In this document: positions 1 to 8,760 of the stretch, one piece after another | Numbering within the stretch: the first letter of the stretch is position 1 | Layout of the letters: each line of letters starts with the position of its first letter | Origin: Clostridia bacterium | GTDB taxonomy: Bacteria; Bacillota; Clostridia; TANB77; CAG-508 | Direction: 5' to 3' | Length of the DNA stretch: 64,000 bases | Assembly: GCA_016290095.1 (NCBI GenBank) | Contig: JAEESU010000010.1 | Location: forward strand, 91,286-155,285 | Program-made: the position numbers and the translations under genes | The notes under the pieces: model-generated | What the model was told of the DNA's origin: nothing | What the model saw: the letters and a program-made list of their open reading frames with translations, nothing else | The model's database searches: none

Positions 1-1
1 A

Positions 2-60
2 GTTCAAGTTGAAGGTGAAGACAGAACAGGAATTAAATTAATTATAGAGTCTAGAAAATA
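2..60 (+). CDS. C-terminal end of an unidentified CDS (…VQVEGEDRTGIKLIIESRK*)
   Basis: Open frame from window edge to TAG at 58-60, followed by a terminator. Confidence 0.5.
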
Positions 61-78
61 GTTTATAAAATAAATATA

Positions 79-108
79 AGCATAACTAAATTTTAGTTAT
101 GCTTTTTT
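79..108 (+). terminator. Rho-independent terminator
   Basis: AGCATAACTAAA/TTTTAGTTATGCT stem plus T-tract. Confidence 0.8.
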
Positions 109-171
109 TATTTTTGTATTGAAAATGGTAAAAAAATAATATATTATTGTGGAGAAGAAAGGTAATTTTGT

Positions 172-1761
172 ATGAATAATAATATTTTTAAGTACGTTTT
201 TGCTTTAGTGGTAGCTGTTTTAGTAGGATATACATTTTATATTATTTCTCAAAATAAAGCTGACACATCTAATATTAGTTTAGATCAAACTTCTACACAA
301 AATAATATTCTAACAGATTTAAGATTATCTATTGCTGAAATTGATACATTTAATCCATTATTATCTAATAATAGAAATGTTCAAGAAATTTCAAAGTTAG
401 TATATGAACCACTAGTTACATTAGATGAAAACTATAAATTAGAATATTGCTTAGCAGAAGAAATAGGAAAAATTGATGATTATAATTATTTGGTCAAATT
501 AAGAAAAGGCGTACTATGGCAAGATAATTCTAATTTAACAACAGATGATATACAGTTTACATTTGATTTGCTTTTGGATGCTAAAGTTAGTCCATTATAT
601 TTGGAAAACTTAAAATATGTTACTCAATTAGAAGTATTAGATTCAAATACTTTTAAAATTACAATATCAGAACCAATTCCTTTTTTTGAGTATCAATTAA
701 CATTTCCAATTATGTCTGCTAAATACTATGAAGGAGAAGATTTTTTAACAAGTGAAAAAATACCAATTGGAACAGGATTATTTAAAATTAAAGATATTAG
801 TTCGAATCAAATTAAATTAGAGCCAAATGAAAGATATTGGGATGCTTCAAGAAAGCCTATGGCAACAGAAATAGATATCAATTTATATAATTCTATAGGA
901 GAAGCATATTCTGCTTTTAAAAATGGTGAAATAGATTTATTAACTGTAAAAGCCAATAATATAGAAGAATATATAGGTACATTAGGATATACCAAAATAG
1001 AATTTAAAGCTAGAGAATATGATTTCTTAGCGTTTAATACACAAAAAGATGTATTAAATGATCCAATAGTTAGAAAAGCAATTAGTATGATCATTGATAA
1101 AAACAATATTATAGCTACATGTATTGGACCTGGCTATGTTTCATCAAACTGTAGTTTAGATATGGGAAATTGGTTATATACAAAAGACTTAAATGTTACT
1201 GTAGATACAAATGCAGCATCTGAATTATTAGTAAATAATGGATGGAGATTTAATAGAAATTCATGGCAAAAAACTGATGAAGTAGGCACTAAAAAAATTG
1301 CATTTTCTATTTCTGTAGATACTAGTAACGAAAGAAGAGTAAGAGTAGCAGAAAATATAAAACAGCAGTTAGCAGATTTTGGTATACCTGTTACAATTAA
1401 TTATTTATCTAATAATGTATATAACAACGCATTTAATGAGAGGAATTATGATTGCATTTTAGCTGGTTTAACATTAGGATTTTCACCAAGTTTAAATACA
1501 TTTTTCGGAAATAATAATATTGCAAATTATTACAATCAAGAAGTTGCAGATATATTAAATATAGTTAATAATACATCAGATGAAAGAATTTTATATGATA
1601 AGTATAATAGAATTTTTGATATTTATTTAGAAGAGGCACCTTATATAGGACTATATAGAAATACAAGTATTGTAGTTTACAATCAAAAATTAATTGGAAG
1701 TATTTCACCAAACTTGTTTAATATTTATCATAATATAGAAAAATGGTATAGACAGTATTAG
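172..1761 (+). CDS. Peptide-type ABC transporter substrate-binding protein (SBP family 5), membrane-anchored
   Basis: Family 5 SBP pattern (LTDLRLSIAEIDTFNPLLSNN…VYEPLVTLDENY…LAEEI); N-terminal TM segment, no lipobox Cys. Confidence 0.8.
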   Translation: MNNNIFKYVFALVVAVLVGYTFYIISQNKADTSNISLDQTSTQNNILTDLRLSIAEIDTFNPLLSNNRNVQEISKLVYEPLVTLDENYKLEYCLAEEIGKIDDYNYLVKLRKGVLWQDNSNLTTDDIQFTFDLLLDAKVSPLYLENLKYVTQLEVLDSNTFKITISEPIPFFEYQLTFPIMSAKYYEGEDFLTSEKIPIGTGLFKIKDISSNQIKLEPNERYWDASRKPMATEIDINLYNSIGEAYSAFKNGEIDLLTVKANNIEEYIGTLGYTKIEFKAREYDFLAFNTQKDVLNDPIVRKAISMIIDKNNIIATCIGPGYVSSNCSLDMGNWLYTKDLNVTVDTNAASELLVNNGWRFNRNSWQKTDEVGTKKIAFSISVDTSNERRVRVAENIKQQLADFGIPVTINYLSNNVYNNAFNERNYDCILAGLTLGFSPSLNTFFGNNNIANYYNQEVADILNIVNNTSDERILYDKYNRIFDIYLEEAPYIGLYRNTSIVVYNQKLIGSISPNLFNIYHNIEKWYRQY

Positions 1762-1840
1762 AGAAAAAGTGTTCGCCAAGTATGTTTCAAAAAGTAAGGA
1801 AAATAAAGGAAAAAATAATTTAATTTTTTTAAAAAAAGTA

Positions 1841-1868
1841 TTGACAAAAGAAAAATTAACGATATAAT
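1841..1868 (+). promoter_or_regulatory. recA promoter (-35 TTGACA, -10 TATAAT, 16-bp spacer)
   Basis: Direct sequence match upstream of recA. Confidence 0.75.
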
Positions 1869-1870
1869 AA

Positions 1871-1882
1871 GAACATAAGTTT
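1871..1882 (+). promoter_or_regulatory. Putative LexA/SOS box (GAACATAAGTTT)
   Basis: One mismatch to Gram-positive GAAC-N4-GTTC, just downstream of the recA -10. Confidence 0.5.
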
Positions 1883-1914
1883 TACAAACAAACATTTGTT
1901 AGGAGGAAAAATAA

Positions 1915-2982
1915 ATGGGAGATAATCAAGAAAAAAGAAAAGCATTAGATGCAGCAATGAGTCAAATAGAAAAACAATTTGGTAAAGGTTCAGTAATGAA
2001 ACTTGGAGATTATAAATCAATGAATGTAGAAGCTATTTCTACAGGAGCATTAAATTTGGATATTGCTTTAGGAATTGGTGGTATTCCAAAAGGAAGAATT
2101 ATAGAAATATTTGGACCAGAATCTTCTGGTAAAACTACATTAGCTTTACACGCTGTAGCGGAAACTCAAAAGAAAGGTGGAGAAGCAGCATTTATAGATG
2201 CAGAACATGCATTAGATCCATCATATGCAAAGAAAATAGGAGTTGATGTAGATAACTTAATAGTATCTCAACCAGATACAGGTGAACAAGCATTAGAAAT
2301 TGCAGAAGCATTAATTAGAAGTGGTGCAATAGATATAGTTGTAGTGGACTCTGTTGCAGCATTAGTTCCAAAAGCAGAAATAGATGGAGATATGGGAGAT
2401 TCTCATATAGGTTTACAAGCTAGATTAATGTCACAAGCTTTAAGAAAATTGGCTGGTACTGTTAACAAAACAAATGCAACAATTATTTTCATAAATCAAT
2501 TAAGAGAAAAAGTAGGAATAATGTTTGGAAATCCAGAAACAACTCCAGGAGGTAGAGCTCTTAAATATTATGCATCTGTTAGAATGGATATTAGAAGAGT
2601 AGAAGCATTAAAACAAGATGGAAATGTTATTGGAAATAGAACAAAAGTAAAAGTAGTAAAAAATAAAGTTGCTCCTCCATTTAGAGAGGCTGAATTTGAT
2701 ATAATTTATGGAAAAGGTATTTCTAAAGAGGGTAGTGTATTAGACTTAGCAGTAGATTTAAATATTATCGAAAAAAGCGGTTCATGGTTCAGCTACAATG
2801 GAGAAAAAATTGGTCAAGGAAGAGATAATATCAAAAAGATGTTAGAAACAGATTCAAAATTTATGCAAGAGGTTGAAAAGAAAGTTAGAGATAATTTCAA
2901 CCAAGCATTTGAAAATGCATTAGTTGAGGAAGAAAAAGATCCTGAAGAAGATATTGATCCAGAAGATGATGTAGAAGCATAA
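1915..2982 (+). CDS. recA: Recombinase RecA
   Basis: Walker [10 protein letters not shown] and full-length RecA sequence; AGGAGG RBS. Confidence 0.99.
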   Translation: MGDNQEKRKALDAAMSQIEKQFGKGSVMKLGDYKSMNVEAISTGALNLDIALGIGGIPKGRIIEIFGPESSGKTTLALHAVAETQKKGGEAAFIDAEHALDPSYAKKIGVDVDNLIVSQPDTGEQALEIAEALIRSGAIDIVVVDSVAALVPKAEIDGDMGDSHIGLQARLMSQALRKLAGTVNKTNATIIFINQLREKVGIMFGNPETTPGGRALKYYASVRMDIRRVEALKQDGNVIGNRTKVKVVKNKVAPPFREAEFDIIYGKGISKEGSVLDLAVDLNIIEKSGSWFSYNGEKIGQGRDNIKKMLETDSKFMQEVEKKVRDNFNQAFENALVEEEKDPEEDIDPEDDVEA

Positions 2983-2994
2983 ATTAAAAAATTA

Positions 2995-3027
2995 GCAGGA
3001 CATAAATTTATATGTCCTTGCTTTTTT
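2995..3027 (+). terminator. Rho-independent terminator
   Basis: GCAGGACATA…TATGTCCTTGC TTTTTT. Confidence 0.85.
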
Positions 3028-3064
3028 ATATAAAATTTTAGCAAGGTTGTTTTAAGGAGATGAA

Positions 3065-3532
3065 ATGAATTTTACAAATAATTTGGAAGAAGCAGAAAAA
3101 CAGGATGCATTAAGAAACAAAATACTAAAATATATTATGTATAAAAAAAGAACTGAAGAAGAGGTCAGAATCAAATTTGCAGATGAAGATGAAAACATGG
3201 TTGAAGATGCGATAGAATATTTTAAAGAACAAAAATATATTGATGATTATTCATATGTAGAAAGAGCAATTAAAGAATATATGGCATTAAAAAACATGTC
3301 AATAAGAGAAGTAGAATATAAGATTACACAAAAAGGTGTAAGTAAAAATATAGTAGATGATTATATTTGCAAAAATAAAGATACTATGCTAAAATATGAA
3401 ATATCTTCAGCTAAAACAATTATCATAAAGAAGCAAAAAAATGCTGAATATCAAGATATTAAAAACTATTTATATCAAAAAGGATATATGAGTGAAAGCA
3501 TAGAAATTGCTTTTGAAGAAGTAAATAAATAA
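3065..3532 (+). CDS. recX: Regulatory protein RecX
   Basis: RecX repeats (RTEEEVRIKF…YIDDYSYVERAIKEY) downstream of recA. Confidence 0.85.
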   Translation: MNFTNNLEEAEKQDALRNKILKYIMYKKRTEEEVRIKFADEDENMVEDAIEYFKEQKYIDDYSYVERAIKEYMALKNMSIREVEYKITQKGVSKNIVDDYICKNKDTMLKYEISSAKTIIIKKQKNAEYQDIKNYLYQKGYMSESIEIAFEEVNK

Positions 3533-3547
3533 AGAATAGGATTAAAT

Positions 3548-4309
3548 ATGAATAACAAAATAATATCACTTGAATCAAAAAAATATGAACTAAGACTAGA
3601 TAATTTTGAAGGTCCATTAGATTTATTGGTATATTTAATAGATAAAAATAAAATGGATATCTATCAAGTTAGCATTTCAGATATTACTGAGCAATATCTT
3701 CAATATTTAAAAGCTCAAGAAGAATTGAATTTAGATATTGCTAGTGAGTTTTTAGTTATGGCTTCAACATTATTATTAATAAAATCAAGAGGGCTTTTAC
3801 CAAAAGAAATTGATGACGAAGCAGAAATAAGTGAAGAAGAATTATTAAGAAGAATTATCGAATATAAAAAATATAAAGAGATAAGTAATATCTTTAGAGA
3901 AAGAATACAAGTTTTTTCAAAAAGACTTTATAAAATGCCAGATAGAATAGAATTACCTAAATTAGAAATTGAAAAAGAATACACACAAAATGATATTGTA
4001 GAGCAATACAGAAAATTAGTTGAGAGAAACGAAAATAAGAAAAATGAAGATAGCAAAAATATCGAAAAAATTGCTGTATATGATACATATTCTGTTTCAG
4101 AAAAAGTAAAAGAAATATTTAGAGAATTAGTTAGAAAACCTAAATTTGTTTTTAGTAAGTTGTTTTCTTTAAAAGAAAAGCCAAAGGCAGAAGTAGTAAC
4201 AGCTTTTTCTGGAGTTTTGGAACTTAGTAGAAGAAATAAAATTACAGCAGAACAGAAAGAAATGTTTGGAGATATTGTAATTTCAAAAACTAAGAAGAAC
4301 CAACAATAA
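3548..4309 (+). CDS. scpA: Segregation and condensation protein ScpA
   Basis: YELRLDNFEGPLDLLVYLIDKNKMDIYQVSISDITEQYL motif. Confidence 0.95.
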   Translation: MNNKIISLESKKYELRLDNFEGPLDLLVYLIDKNKMDIYQVSISDITEQYLQYLKAQEELNLDIASEFLVMASTLLLIKSRGLLPKEIDDEAEISEEELLRRIIEYKKYKEISNIFRERIQVFSKRLYKMPDRIELPKLEIEKEYTQNDIVEQYRKLVERNENKKNEDSKNIEKIAVYDTYSVSEKVKEIFRELVRKPKFVFSKLFSLKEKPKAEVVTAFSGVLELSRRNKITAEQKEMFGDIVISKTKKNQQ

Positions 4310-4363
4310 AATTATTTGTATATTTATTTAAAAATGGAAAAAAATACTAATAAGGAGTTTTAA

Positions 4364-4909
4364 ATGAAACTATTATTAGTATTTTTTGTTTTTTTATTTT
4401 TAGGAATAATCTTTTCTAAAATCGAAGTAGAAATTAATAATATTGATTTTAGTTTAAATTCATATCATATTAAAAAATTGGAGTTAGATAATTTTGATGT
4501 AGATGTTTCTTTATTAATATTTTCTATCATAAAAATACTAAAGATTAATGTTAATAATAAAGGAGTAATAATAAATGGAATAAGGTTAAACATTAATATT
4601 AAGAAATATAAATATGATAATAAAAAGATTGCTAATATACTAAAAAAAGATAATAAAATTATTAATAATTTGAAAAATATTGACTTAAACCTTAAATATA
4701 GCACATCAGATGCATTTGCTACAGCTATGATTTTTCCTATGTTAAATATTATTATTCAAAATATAATTGCAAGGTGTAACTTTTTAGATAATAGTAATTT
4801 TAGAATTACTCCATTTTTTTATAATGTAAATTCCTTAAAGCTTTCTGCTAATTCTTTATTTGTTTTTTCGTTTTTTGAATTTATGAATATTGCAAAACAA
4901 ATTGTATAA
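4364..4909 (+). CDS. DUF2953 (YtfI-like) membrane protein
   Basis: N-terminal TM, late 'STSDAFATAM' region, immediately upstream of ytfJ as in other Firmicutes. Confidence 0.6.
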   Translation: MKLLLVFFVFLFLGIIFSKIEVEINNIDFSLNSYHIKKLELDNFDVDVSLLIFSIIKILKINVNNKGVIINGIRLNINIKKYKYDNKKIANILKKDNKIINNLKNIDLNLKYSTSDAFATAMIFPMLNIIIQNIIARCNFLDNSNFRITPFFYNVNSLKLSANSLFVFSFFEFMNIAKQIV

Positions 4910-4960
4910 TCCAAAAAATATAGGAAATAATAAAGAAAAAAGTAAAAGGAGAGTAAGAAT

Positions 4961-5509
4961 ATGAGTGAACAACATCCAATCGAAGTATTAATGGAAACAG
5001 CTATGAATAATATCAAAGATATGGTTGATGTAAATACAATTATAGGAGATCCTATAGAGACAACAACTGGAATGGTAATTATTCCAATATCAAAAGTAAG
5101 TTTTGGATTTGCTGCAGGTGGTAGCGAATTTAAAGGAGAAACATTAGATGAATATAAACGAAAAGATAAGGAAGAAGAAGTACAATATAGACTTCCATTT
5201 GGAGGTGGAAGCGGAGCTGGTATTTCAATAAACCCTGTAGCTTTTGTATTAGTCCAAAAAGATTCTATCAAAGTAATGCCTATAGAACATAGTTCAGCAA
5301 TAGATAAGTTAATGGATTACGTGCCAGATATTATGGACAAAGCAAACAAAGTTGCAGAAAAACAAAGTGAAGAAATGAAAAAAGATGTTAATAAAAATAA
5401 TAAAATAAAAGATAGAAAAATTAAAATACATGATGGTAAAATGAAATCTGAAAATGATGGTGAAAATGTTATGGATACAGAAGATTATTTTGATAATGAA
5501 GAAGAATAA
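4961..5509 (+). CDS. ytfJ: Sporulation protein YtfJ (GerW family) with charged C-terminal tail
   Basis: MVDVNTIIGDPIETTTGMVIIPISKVSFGFAAGGSEF and GGGSGAGISINPVAFVLV. Confidence 0.9.
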   Translation: MSEQHPIEVLMETAMNNIKDMVDVNTIIGDPIETTTGMVIIPISKVSFGFAAGGSEFKGETLDEYKRKDKEEEVQYRLPFGGGSGAGISINPVAFVLVQKDSIKVMPIEHSSAIDKLMDYVPDIMDKANKVAEKQSEEMKKDVNKNNKIKDRKIKIHDGKMKSENDGENVMDTEDYFDNEEE

Positions 5510-5542
5510 AAGTTGTATAGGACAATTATTGTATCACAAATA

Positions 5543-5570
5543 AAATTCCACAATTACTGTGGAATTTTTT
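5543..5570 (+). terminator. Rho-independent terminator
   Basis: AAAATTCCACA attac TGTGGAATTTTTT. Confidence 0.85.
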
Positions 5571-5668
5571 GCCGTATAAATAAATTTTTGTATTGAAAAA
5601 AAATATATTAAATGATAAAATTTAAACGTTATAAAATGTACATTACCAGTTAAACTAGGAGATAAAAT

Positions 5669-6499
5669 ATGGGAAATGTTGATTTAGAAGTACTTAAGAG
5701 TAACGTTAGTGATTACACATTGCAAAATGATGATTTAAATAAAATATTAGAAAGTTTAAAAGAGTCTATTATTGCAAATGGAAATTTATTAATGGATGCA
5801 AATAAAGAAGATGTAAAAGTAAGCAAAAAACAGATTAAAATTAAAAAAATGTTACAAATTGTAGACAAATACAAAGATGTAGAATTTACACCCCAAAATT
5901 CTCAAAAAATTATTATATATAAAGGAGATCCATATGTAACTTTACATGTTTGTTTACAGGCATTAACTAGGAAAACTAAGGTAATATTATTGCATGAAGC
6001 TTTTATGACAGGTGTTAATCAAATACTAATGAGTATTTTAAAAAATATTTTTAGCAAGAAAAATGTTCAAAATCTTATTTACGAAAAAAATGATTACTCA
6101 TTTGATGATATCAAGAAAATAAATGGATTTGTAAAAGATATTGTTATAATTGGAGATACATCAATTTATCAATTATTAGATAAAGAGAATATAAGTTCTA
6201 AGTTTTATTCTTATAACAATATTGGATTATATTGCGAAGCAGAAGATTTAATAAAATTGCAAGAAGCTATATATATTTATGCAAATGAAAATCATTATGA
6301 AATAGAGATTTTATATGTAGATTCAGTACAAGATGCTATAGAAAAAATAAATACTGATAGATTTAAAAACACTGCAATTCTATTAACAAAAAGTACAGAA
6401 AATAAAGGATTATTTGAAAAAAGTATTAAAAATATGGATGTTTACGTAAATGATAATCCATTTAAAGAAGAATTAGGTAGAATTTACAATTATTTATAA
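5669..6499 (+). CDS. Degenerate aldehyde-dehydrogenase/ProA-superfamily-like protein, likely non-catalytic
   Basis: ALDH-like N-term (ESIIANGNLLMDANKEDVKVSK) and C-term (DAIEKINTDRFKNTAILLTKSTENKGLFEKSIKNMDVYVNDNPF); shortened, no evident catalytic Cys motif. Confidence 0.5.
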   Translation: MGNVDLEVLKSNVSDYTLQNDDLNKILESLKESIIANGNLLMDANKEDVKVSKKQIKIKKMLQIVDKYKDVEFTPQNSQKIIIYKGDPYVTLHVCLQALTRKTKVILLHEAFMTGVNQILMSILKNIFSKKNVQNLIYEKNDYSFDDIKKINGFVKDIVIIGDTSIYQLLDKENISSKFYSYNNIGLYCEAEDLIKLQEAIYIYANENHYEIEILYVDSVQDAIEKINTDRFKNTAILLTKSTENKGLFEKSIKNMDVYVNDNPFKEELGRIYNYL

Positions 6500-6516
6500 T
6501 AAGAGGAAAAGTACAA

Positions 6517-8742
6517 ATGTTATCTAAAAAAGTAGAAGATTTAAGTATTAGAGAAATATTAATGCAACTGGGCGTTCCTACAGGAATTGAGGATATTAGA
6601 GCCGCATATAGATTCAACACGCCAAGTAAAAGATTAATTGAATTTGAGAAAAAACTAACAAATTTAGATGGTGGTTTTGATGATTTAGTAGCTATATTTG
6701 AAGAATATGAAGATATTTTTGATAAAGAAATATACATTTTCCATGTTGCTAAATTATTAGAGCAAGACATGATTGAAGGTGAAAAGGCAGAATTCTTGAA
6801 TACAGCTTATAGATTAAAAATGAACAAATCACCAGAAAACCAAAAACATAATAGTTCATTAATAGCTACTGCTAAAAAGTTACTTAGTGTTTCTGATGTT
6901 GCAGATCTTACAATAGATAAACTTACTAGAAATGTATTAGTTGATTTGTCACAAGATTATATAGGAAATTCTTCAATAATTGCAAGAAGAAACATGAGAA
7001 CAGAGCGCAAAATGGCAAAGATTGAAGAAATTTTTGGAACGAATAATATACTTAAAGTATTATGTCCAAGTGATTTAGCTGATATCTCAAGGTATCCCAA
7101 TTTTGGAAATGTATTAGCAATTAATATTTTTAAAGGAATAAAAAATAAAAAGAAAGAACAAGAAATAAAAGATCATAACATCAATAAAACATATTATTGG
7201 AGCGAATTTAAAAAAGTTTTAAAAGAAAACATGCAATATATTGATACAGATAAAATGTTGTTATTATATGCAAGTGTTAATTTTGAAAGACAAATGGCAA
7301 AGAACCTTTCTGCAGATGAAGTGAATTCCCTAAAAGAAATAGTTGATAAAGTTTATACCCTATTAGATGATAATAATACTACAATAAGGTCATTAAGATA
7401 TAAAGAAGAAATCAATTTTTTAAAACTAAAAAAAGATATAGATTCATTAAATAATAGATTTGAAGGTAGTGAGTTTTACTCTGATAAAAGGCTTTTAGAT
7501 ATTATAGATTCTATTCTAAATCGTAATGATTATGTAAGTAATTATTCTGAAAAGATTATTTCAGAATTATTTAGAATTGATCCAGATTGTTTGGTAAAAT
7601 TTTGCCTAGTAAATGCAACTAATTTTAAGTTTTTAGTTGATAAAAATTATATAAAAGATATTGATTTCAAACAAATATTAAATAACAAATTATCAATAGA
7701 TGTTATGGCATATTTACTTATAATAAATAAAATAGATTTTGCATATATTGAAAAAGAGTATGATTCTAAAGAAATGCATGATGATGATTTAAGAACATTA
7801 AAATCATTTTTGAGTGATGAAGATATAAATAGATTACTAGATGACAAAAGATTACTTAATTTATATTTTAAATCTAAAACTACTGAAGAATATGCAAAAT
7901 ATCTAAGAATTTATCAAATATTTAAAATAGAAGACAGAGATTTAGATTATAGAATTAAAGTCGGTAAAAAACTAATTAATTTAGCAAATGAACATATAAA
8001 CAACGAAGAATTAATGAGTTTCTATCGTGAAGGATTTGTGCCAATAGAATTAGTTGCATCTTCAACAGGAAATACAATTGTTTCTCTATATGCAATTGGT
8101 TTATTAAAACCAAATGAAACAAGAAAATTGTTTGACCAAAAAATTATTACGTTTGAAATGTTTGCTGAATTTTTAAAAGACAAACAATATAATGATTTTA
8201 TTAAGATATCTTCAATATTTGGATTGTTTTCATCAAAAGATGATAAAATAATTAGAAATAAACTACTAGATTATTATTTCCAATATTCAAGAAAAGACTT
8301 AAAACCAGAAGTTAAAATGAATAAATTCGCAATTCCAAATGTACAATTTGATCCTTGTAATATTTGGAACAATATTAAAGATACAGATGAAGAATTTACG
8401 CAAGAAGTTTTAAAAGATGGATTTATTATATTTAAACTTCCAAATAAAAATAAATATTTTATTCAAAAAGTGTTTGGACCTAAAAGAGAATTTATATATG
8501 GTTCAGCTGCATATATATTTGATAAAGAGTTTTTTGACACAAATAGAGATGATATTTTATTCAACAATCAAATAAGAATTGATGAAGTGGAAAGTAAACT
8601 TAAGAAGAAAGGAGTTTACAAAATTGTAAACACTGGCTGGGAAAATACAATAGAAAAATATCTTGAATTTAAAAAAGAAAATAAATACAGTGAGGAACAA
8701 GAGAGTAAAATAAAACAATTATTAAATAAAGTAATGAAATAA
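6517..8742 (+). CDS. Uncharacterised 741-aa protein
   Basis: Long ORF with RBS; no family recognised. Confidence 0.85.
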   Translation: MLSKKVEDLSIREILMQLGVPTGIEDIRAAYRFNTPSKRLIEFEKKLTNLDGGFDDLVAIFEEYEDIFDKEIYIFHVAKLLEQDMIEGEKAEFLNTAYRLKMNKSPENQKHNSSLIATAKKLLSVSDVADLTIDKLTRNVLVDLSQDYIGNSSIIARRNMRTERKMAKIEEIFGTNNILKVLCPSDLADISRYPNFGNVLAINIFKGIKNKKKEQEIKDHNINKTYYWSEFKKVLKENMQYIDTDKMLLLYASVNFERQMAKNLSADEVNSLKEIVDKVYTLLDDNNTTIRSLRYKEEINFLKLKKDIDSLNNRFEGSEFYSDKRLLDIIDSILNRNDYVSNYSEKIISELFRIDPDCLVKFCLVNATNFKFLVDKNYIKDIDFKQILNNKLSIDVMAYLLIINKIDFAYIEKEYDSKEMHDDDLRTLKSFLSDEDINRLLDDKRLLNLYFKSKTTEEYAKYLRIYQIFKIEDRDLDYRIKVGKKLINLANEHINNEELMSFYREGFVPIELVASSTGNTIVSLYAIGLLKPNETRKLFDQKIITFEMFAEFLKDKQYNDFIKISSIFGLFSSKDDKIIRNKLLDYYFQYSRKDLKPEVKMNKFAIPNVQFDPCNIWNNIKDTDEEFTQEVLKDGFIIFKLPNKNKYFIQKVFGPKREFIYGSAAYIFDKEFFDTNRDDILFNNQIRIDEVESKLKKKGVYKIVNTGWENTIEKYLEFKKENKYSEEQESKIKQLLNKVMK

Positions 8743-8760
8743 TTTTTAAAAGAGGTATTT

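Noticed and set aside
807-1106. Antisense ORFs listed in the track (e.g. 807-1106, 4819-5271, 6462-6770, 50879-51244, 61727-62089)
   Set aside because: They lie opposite well-supported genes, have low-complexity composition and lack RBS; by-products of AT-rich coding.
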